A stretch of DNA of 64,000 nucleotides from Dacryopinax spathularia (Eukaryota; Basidiomycota; Dacrymycetes; Dacrymycetales; Dacrymycetaceae). Of this stretch, positions 58,279 through 64,000 are shown in pieces (position 1 is the stretch's first letter; every line of letters starts with the position of its first letter). Location of the stretch: assembly GCA_037974965.1 (NCBI GenBank), contig JBBPFI010000013.1:868001-932000 (forward strand), in the 5' to 3' direction. Both the position numbers and the translations under genes were made by a program. The notes beneath the pieces were generated by a model. It was given only the letters and a program-made list of their open reading frames with translations. It was not told where the DNA came from and ran no database searches.

Positions 58279-59351
58279 GGTTTGATTGACGAGGATATGA
58301 AGTTAAAGAGAGGAAGGGGGATAAAGGAGAGTGTGTTCGCCGATGGCGAGGGGTGGTGAGGGTGTGGTTGACGGATTGTCTGTTGTATCAGACGATGAGG
58401 AGGGGGTGAAGTGCCGACGATGAGGATGAGGGGGGGGGAGGACGGGGGAGTGGGAAGGGGTGATGGAAGAAAGAAGCAGCACGAAGAAGTGGCAAAAGCG
58501 GGCGTTTGGTGGTCACGGCGCGCCCGTTCTCCGATTGCGACGGGGTCCTCAGAATGTTCCGCACAGAAACCCATCACAAAACAACACCCTTTGATCCCGC
58601 GTTTTACATCCCGCGTTTCTCACCACGCTCACCACCACCCGCAATTCATTCAGGGTTACTGGGTGAAGAACATGAACCATAGGTTGGAAGGTCCAGTCCG
58701 TGCCTGTTCTAGACGGGTTACGTCGCTTGACTCCAACAGAACTGTCTCATATCGGCCAGGTGCGGCAAGGATGAGGGGCACCTCGCAAGGAGAAACCAGG
58801 CGCTTTCGTCATAGGGATCGGGCACAACAGAAAAGCTGGGATGTTGAGGCCTTTTGCCCCTTGACTTCGCCACGTACTAATGATAATCGTATCAACCCGT
58901 TGCGAGATATTCGCGTCCAGGACCGTTTTCGCGGGAAGGGACACATGCAGCGTCCTCGCTTTGCAACAAAAGCGTGAAGTGCTCAAAGGTCCCCTATACA
59001 GAACTGAGGCAGCTTTACGAGGATATCAGCCCTGTTACCTGCATTTATACTATGGATGAGCAGAGCGAGCAATCCTCTGACAAAGTCGCGCACGAGATTG
59101 TATGTGCAGCTTTGGACACCTTCTGTTGTGGACGACCTCAAGACGGAGCGAGACATCAACGCGTGCAGGACGAACCAAACGGCGTCAGTAATTGGACGGA
59201 AGCAAACACGCGTTCAAATTACGAGGCATCGTGACGCGCCTCGACGCGTCTCCCCCACTCACCCACTTTGTCCTCATTCCAGTCCAGTCCTCACAGCGTC
59301 GTCCCCGTCGTCGTTCCCTCTCCTTACTCTCTCCTTTCTGAACTAGCCAAA
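58279..59351. other. divergent promoter region of the membrane protein and PCNA
   Basis: No supported gene. The right part carries three ACGCGT boxes in front of PCNA. Confidence 0.5.
59159..59249 (+). promoter_or_regulatory. three MCB (ACGCGT) boxes upstream of PCNA
   Basis: ACGCGT occurs at 59159-59164, 59208-59213 and 59244-59249, 103 to 193 bp upstream of the PCNA ATG. In yeasts this hexamer is the MBF (Mbp1/Swi6) site that drives G1/S expression of replication genes, so cell-cycle control is a strong inference. Confidence 0.7.
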
Positions 59352-60562
59352 ATGTTAGAAGCACGTCTCCAGCAAGCGTCTATCCTCAAAAAGCTCCTTG
59401 ATGGTGCGTATTACTGCAATCAGGAGGCGTGTTATGCAGGCTAACGGAGTGGGATAGCAATCAAGGAGCTCGTCACGGACGCCAACTTCGAATGCGACGA
59501 AGAAGGGCTCAAGCTGCAAGCGATGGACAACTCGCACGTCGCGCTCGTTGCTGTCGAGCTCCAGGCCGATGGGTTCACGGAGTATCGCTGTGATCGGCCT
59601 ATGCCGCTTGGCGTTAATCTGGCCAGTTTGACAAAGGTCATGAAGTGCGCGAGGGACGACGATGAGGTCCAGCTGAAGGCGAATGATAATGCTGATTCGC
59701 TTCATCTGCTGTTCGAGAACCCTAGTAAGTCTGCTCTCGAGCTGTCGGAGACTGTTGAGACAGGCTGACGCGGGGTGGCAGCGACCGACAGGACGGGCGA
59801 GTACGACGTGAAGCTCATGGATATCGACCAGGATCACCTGGGCATCCCGGATACGCAGTACGACGCGACCGTCTCCCTGCCCTCTGGCGAGTTCGCCAGC
59901 ATCTGCCGGAACCTCGCCACGCTCGGTGAGAGCGTCAAGATCGAGGCTGGCAAGGATGGCGTGCGCTTTTCTGCCGATGGCGAGAGCGCCAATGGCAGCG
60001 TGCTGCTGAAGAGCTCTGGGAGGGCGGCAGTTGCCAAGGTCGACGGAGGGTCGAGCAAGGCCAAGAAGGAAAATGGAATCAAGAAGGTTAAGAAGGAGAA
60101 AGGGGAGGACGACGATGATGAAGACGTGAAGGAGGAAGATGACGATGACGATGAGGTCCAGGAGGTTAAGCAGGAGAAGGACGACGATGACGATGATGAA
60201 GATGAGGACGACGATGACGATGAGGAAGACGGGAAGAAGCGCAAGAAGAAGCAGAAGTCCGGTCCCGCCAAGAAGCAGAAGAAGGTTCGCGTTTCTCCCC
60301 CTAACTTGCTATCTCTCTCGCATCATATGCTGACTTTCGGACATAGGAAAAGGAAGAATCCGACGACAAAGTCTACATCACGCTGAACCAGCACGTAGCG
60401 CTCACATTCTCGCTCAAGTACCTCGTCAACTTCTCCAAATCTTCTTCCCTCTCGCCCCGGGTCACCTTGTCCATGTCGAGCGACGTGCCGCTCCTGGTGG
60501 AGTACAAGTTCGAGCAGGGCAGCGTGCGTTATTACCTGGCGCCTAAGATCGGGGACGAGTGA
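59352..60562 (+). CDS. POL30: PCNA (DNA sliding clamp) with a long acidic/basic insertion
   Basis: The trimeric clamp tethers DNA polymerases and repair factors to DNA. Four exons (59352-59403, 59458-59724, 59782-60284, 60347-60562) give 345 residues, against about 258-261 in most eukaryotes. Family landmarks: [60 protein letters not shown], the interdomain loop around [57 protein letters not shown], and the C-terminal YLAPKIGDE. The extra about 85 residues follow GSVLLKSSG and consist of Lys-rich and Asp/Glu-rich blocks with long Asp runs. They sit in the loop that in known structures faces outward near residue 185-195. All conserved core positions I can check are kept, so the clamp should still fold. 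Confidence 0.95.
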
Positions 60563-61408
60563 TCTCGTCGGCGGATCAAGGAGGAATGTTGCATATGGCT
60601 GTGGCAATACATGCGAGTAGTACATATTCGGCTTGATAATCTACCTCGTTCCAGTATATTACGAACTTATGTACCGGTGACCAGTGCTGGAGTTTCCCGG
60701 AGCGTGCTGTCCTGCTCGGCGGAGCGTGCCGGTGACCGTATTTAACAACTGCCCAGGCTGCGTCGCATGCTACGGCGCCACGGTGGAGTGGCAGCGCTTG
60801 TTCGGACCTGGAGGAGAAGCTCGCAAGCAGGTTGATGCAGGGCATGGGCATCGGAATGTTATTACGTACGGCGCCTCGCGGAAATAGAGTGGGTCACCAG
60901 TACATGTTTGTCCTGTGAAATGATAGTCTGCCTCGTGCCCGGAAAGACCTGTCAAGAACCCAGATATAGCGAGCAAGCGGGTGGACCCAAATCAAAGACA
61001 TGCGTCGTGCAAGTTCATTCCTTCCTTCTGCAATCTTGATTCCAGCGAGCATGTGGCTATCAGCTCCTGCGAACAAGCCCCTCGCGCCTTGGGGCTCGAA
61101 GGAAAGTGCAACCCCGAGCCGAGAGAACGGCCCAGTGAACTCCTCTTGAAGCCCCCATCAGCCCGCCCAAGTTAGGAGGGCGCTAGACCAGAATTGGACG
61201 ACACTCCACCGCACGAGTGACAGAAGTCGCACACAGCTGCCATTGCCAATGGGTCCCGAGTTCCGAAAGAGTGCGGAATCCCGCAGAGTGGGAGCGAGTA
61301 TGGACTGGGGTTCTTTTCCGCATCGGCTGTCCGTATTTGGGCTATCGGTCTTGATGTTCTTGTGTGGATCAGTGTTCATCAGGCTGTAACGGTTGGACGA
61401 GAGTTTCC

Positions 61409-61468
61409 ATGTTGGGTGACGTGCCCGCTTTGGTCGAGTACAAGTCCGAGCAAGGCAGCATCCGTATC
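61409..61468 (+). pseudogene. decayed fragment of the PCNA last exon
   Basis: About 60 bp match PCNA exon 4 around the [13 protein letters not shown] codons: here the same frame reads DVPALVEYKSEQGSIR. I estimate roughly 80% nucleotide identity by eye. Neither side continues the match far. It is probably a leftover of a tandem duplication of the PCNA 3' end. Confidence 0.65.
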
Positions 61469-62312
61469 GAACCATGTGGACGTGAAAATCAGTGATGAAT
61501 GCAAGAGTGAACAAGGGCGGAATTTTGATCGTGATATTTGTGGCCGAAAGGCATCAAGCGTGAATATCCACGGATCTAGGATTCTTCAAGCGAACTTTAC
61601 CACCGATCGTGGAGACAGATGCTCAGTTCGCTCGAAGCCACACCGCAGATGATAGCCAGCATGCCGATCAAGCGTTGACACCAGTCCTGAAGAGGGACAA
61701 CGTTACGATAGTGCTTGTTTCAGACATCGGTCATGAGTCCGCTCTTCTCTGCCCCTGTTCGTGGAACCGAAGAGAGGCGTTTTTAGCGGGGCGGATAGAG
61801 AAGTAACCCGAATATGAGGGTGACAGGGTGGTTGATGGGGGCGCGGCAAGCCTCGGCCTCGGTTCCCTGTCGGAGAAGGTCGAGGGGGGCATGTGGTGGA
61901 TCTTTAGTATCTTCTCCCCACGTATGGCAACGAGCTGGAATTTGATCTTGTGACTCCCAGCTCCTCGGGAGAATTATAAGCGACAAATCTGGTATAGTCA
62001 GCCAGGGCGGACAATAAGAGGGATATAGAGGATGTGACAGTAGCGCCGAGCATCAATTCCATACCAGAATCGTACAGACATCCGCGAGAACATCTGTGAA
62101 TTTATGAAAGAAATGACTCCGCTGATTGGAGAAGACTGTGACGCTGACCCGCCCCTTAGGTGTGCTTCCGCAAATACCCACCTTAACAATGCTTCCGTCA
62201 AGGGTTCACAGCGCAGTGGGTGGGTGGGCCCAACAGTGCGGTCCCATAGTTATTCATTGCGGCACAGATATTGAAGGCGTTCACATACCTCCCATCCCAC
62301 CATGGTCGACCG

Positions 62313-62319
62313 TATAAAT
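62313..62319 (+). promoter_or_regulatory. TATA box of the last gene
   Basis: TATAAAT 80 bp upstream of the ATG at 62,393. Confidence 0.5.
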
Positions 62320-62392
62320 CCCCCGCTTTATTAGCTCGATTTTCCCCCCCACGAAAGCGACAAACTCTCCCCGCTCTCAGAAGATTGGAAAG

Positions 62393-64000
62393 ATGACAAG
62401 TTATTTCGCCCGAATCGCCCATTACCTCGACGACAACCAGGCGGACGCGCTCCGCGCTTCGGTCGTCGGCGGTCCACCACCTCCCTCACCCGTCCAGTCA
62501 ATCCACAGCATACTCGAGTCCGACGGCGGGTCCAGGCGCGCGACCCGCATTGACAAATACGTCGCCGCGATTCGCGGTGCCAACACTACGCCCTCGGCTT
62601 CGTCCACACCGGCCATGCGTCCCACCACACTTCTCGCCATCGCCGCCCCGCCTCCTCTACCTCTTGCACCTCCTCGTTCGTCACCTCGTCCTCCCCGTCA
62701 GCCTACGTCAACAAGTAGCAAGTCCAGCAGCAATATGGCGCCTCCAAAGTTACCTCCAGTAGGATCGATCAAGAACGCGCTCGTGAAGCCTTTCCCTCGA
62801 CCGCGTCCCCTGGCCCCGCTTCCCAAAACAAGATCATCCCGGACAAAGCGGGACGAGTCGCCTATAGGCGACATCATCGTCATCCGTCCTCCGACAATGC
62901 GACCTATGCCATCCAGGGTGCGTATATGCGCTGCTATCTGCTCGTTCACAGATGCTAACGTGTGTAATAGCCCAGGGAGCCTGTCGTACCTGTCAACGAT
63001 GATGATGGCGACGACATCCAGATTCTTGATTCATGGCCGTACCCGGATGCCTCACCGTCATCATTCTCGCCAACGAAGATCAGACCCACCGTCGCAGCAA
63101 ACCGTACCATCCCTTCATCCCTAAAGGTACGTTCCATCCTCCGCTCAGGTTGATCACTCGCTAATACCATAAGCAGCGTAAAGAGCGCGACGAAGACACC
63201 ATTCACCATTATCGCCCGGTGCAACCCACGAAAACGGCTCGCCGCACCTGGTCTTCCACCCCGTCCATGCCAGCCTTGCCGGCCATGCCGGATCTGCCGC
63301 CCATCCCTCCGCGCAAAAGGGTCAAGCTCGTGTACATTGAATACGAGACCGACTCCGAGCCTGACGAGGTGATGGCTCTTTCGCCTGAATTGGCACCCCC
63401 GCCGCTGCCATTGAGGCAGGACAGGTCGTCGCCTGACCCTGTCTTGCTGCAGGAACCGGAACCCTTGCAACAGCCGGCGGAAGTGGACGAGCATATACCT
63501 GCACAAGAGCCGGAGCGTGTGGAAGAGATACCTGAGCCGGGTGGGAGGAGTCCGTCGCCTTCGACTTCTCCTGCTGGATCAGGGCCGGGGATGGTGATGG
63601 AGTTCGATGGGATAGATGTGCCTTCATTACCCCGTACGTCTCTTCCTCAACAAGTACCATCTTCTTGCTCAACGGGTCTGCAGGAAGCTGGTGGCGTGGT
63701 CTGGACCCGGATAACGAGGTCATCTACCGGACTATGCAGCGAGTTAATGCAGGTGCGTCCACTTCCCTCCACCCCACTGGACATATGCTAACCTCATTAC
63801 AGCTATGACAGCCGCTGGGACTTACCAGCCTCCGGAGCTCGTCGTCGACCCTCCTCCGCGTCCCAACCCGTACGTACAGAAGAAGAAGCGAAAGGCCAAG
63901 CGCTCTGGGAAGAGCGAGTCGGGTGCCACCCCGTCCCTCAAGAGGAAACGTGACGTCGATCATCCTGAGCCTTCATCCACAGTCCGGCCAGTCTCTAGGG
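62393..64000 (+). CDS. proline-rich protein with basic nuclear-type motifs, 3' incomplete
   Basis: Starts MTSYFARIAHYLDDNQADAL at an ATG preceded by a TATA box. Exon 1 (62393-62917) is followed by exons from 62,971 and about 63,178, and further exons after about 63,680 and 63,800; the frame runs off the window. The first 25 residues look like a short helix. Most of the rest is Pro/Ser-rich and disordered, with PPLPLAPPR, PPIPPRKRVKLVY (NLS-like), an acidic YETDSEPDEV, a Gln/Pro/Glu-rich block, and late basic clusters (KKKRKAKRSGK, LKRKR). These suggest a nuclear protein. I recognise no domain, and the missing 3' end may hold one. Confidence 0.65.

Larger units (their letters stand above)
60563..62392. 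other. 1.8 kb spacer with a PCNA relic
   Basis: No intact gene seen on either strand. It contains the PCNA-derived fragment at 61,409-61,468 and, near the right end, a TATA box for the next gene. Confidence 0.5.

Noticed and set aside
59834-60271. Minus-strand frame rich in Ser opposite PCNA
   Set aside because: It is the complement of the Asp/Glu codon runs of the PCNA insertion, a shadow of the real gene.
1-64000. tRNA, rRNA or CRISPR features
   Set aside because: I saw no cloverleaf with conserved A/B boxes, no rRNA-like sequence, and no spacer array. A weak tRNA could be missed without a search tool.

Overview
The window is a 64 kb piece of a GC-rich basidiomycete nuclear genome. Nearly every gene is broken by many short (about 35-120 bp) GT-AG introns. 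The gene set (multi-HAMP group III hybrid histidine kinase, PCNA, a TMEM184/DUF300 membrane protein, a GH13 alpha-glucosidase) and a 20 kb KDZ-class DNA transposon all point to Basidiomycota. I cannot place it below that rank.

Layout. (1) 1-4.0 kb: a possible small minus-strand gene and two neighbouring plus-strand genes built from related BRCT modules. (2) 4.6-6.9 kb: an intact eight-exon GH13 alpha-glucosidase. (3) 7,639-27,352: a complete-looking 19,714 bp DNA transposon, with an 18 bp perfect terminal inverted repeat set in a roughly 75 bp imperfect one, and flanked by a perfect 8 bp target-site duplication GGGTAGAG. It carries a KDZ transposase fused to a Ulp1-like protease, a dsRNA-binding-domain protein, two paralogous genes with a Cys-rich micro-exon, a large accessory gene, and two genes with predicted membrane segments. 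Palindromic ACCAGATCTGGT-like sites sit just inside both ends and at two internal places. (4) 28.6-40.9 kb: a giant hybrid histidine kinase (about 3,380 aa, 41 exons) with about 27 complete HAMP-type repeats. Twenty-two consecutive exons are each exactly 276 nt, one repeat per exon. (5) 42.3-48.6 kb: TMEM184/DUF300 protein, a small secreted protein, and an isochorismatase-fold hydrolase whose usual catalytic Cys is Ser. (6) 48.9-58.3 kb, minus strand: a 1,904 aa disordered protein, tentatively Byr4/Bfa1-like, and a single-pass membrane protein. (7) 59.4-60.6 kb: PCNA with an about 85-residue Lys/Asp/Glu-rich insertion and three ACGCGT boxes upstream; a decayed PCNA fragment lies 0.85 kb downstream. 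(8) 62.4 kb to the end: a proline-rich protein running off the window.

How parts may work together. The transposon looks like a self-contained unit: transposase with protease, candidate transposase sites at its ends and at its own divergent promoter, and accessory proteins. The host genes are ordinary functions: osmosensing (kinase), replication (PCNA), sugar use (glucosidase). The most unusual features are the HAMP-exon array, the transposon with its cargo, and the PCNA insertion. All exon boundaries were placed by eye from GT/AG sites and reading frame.
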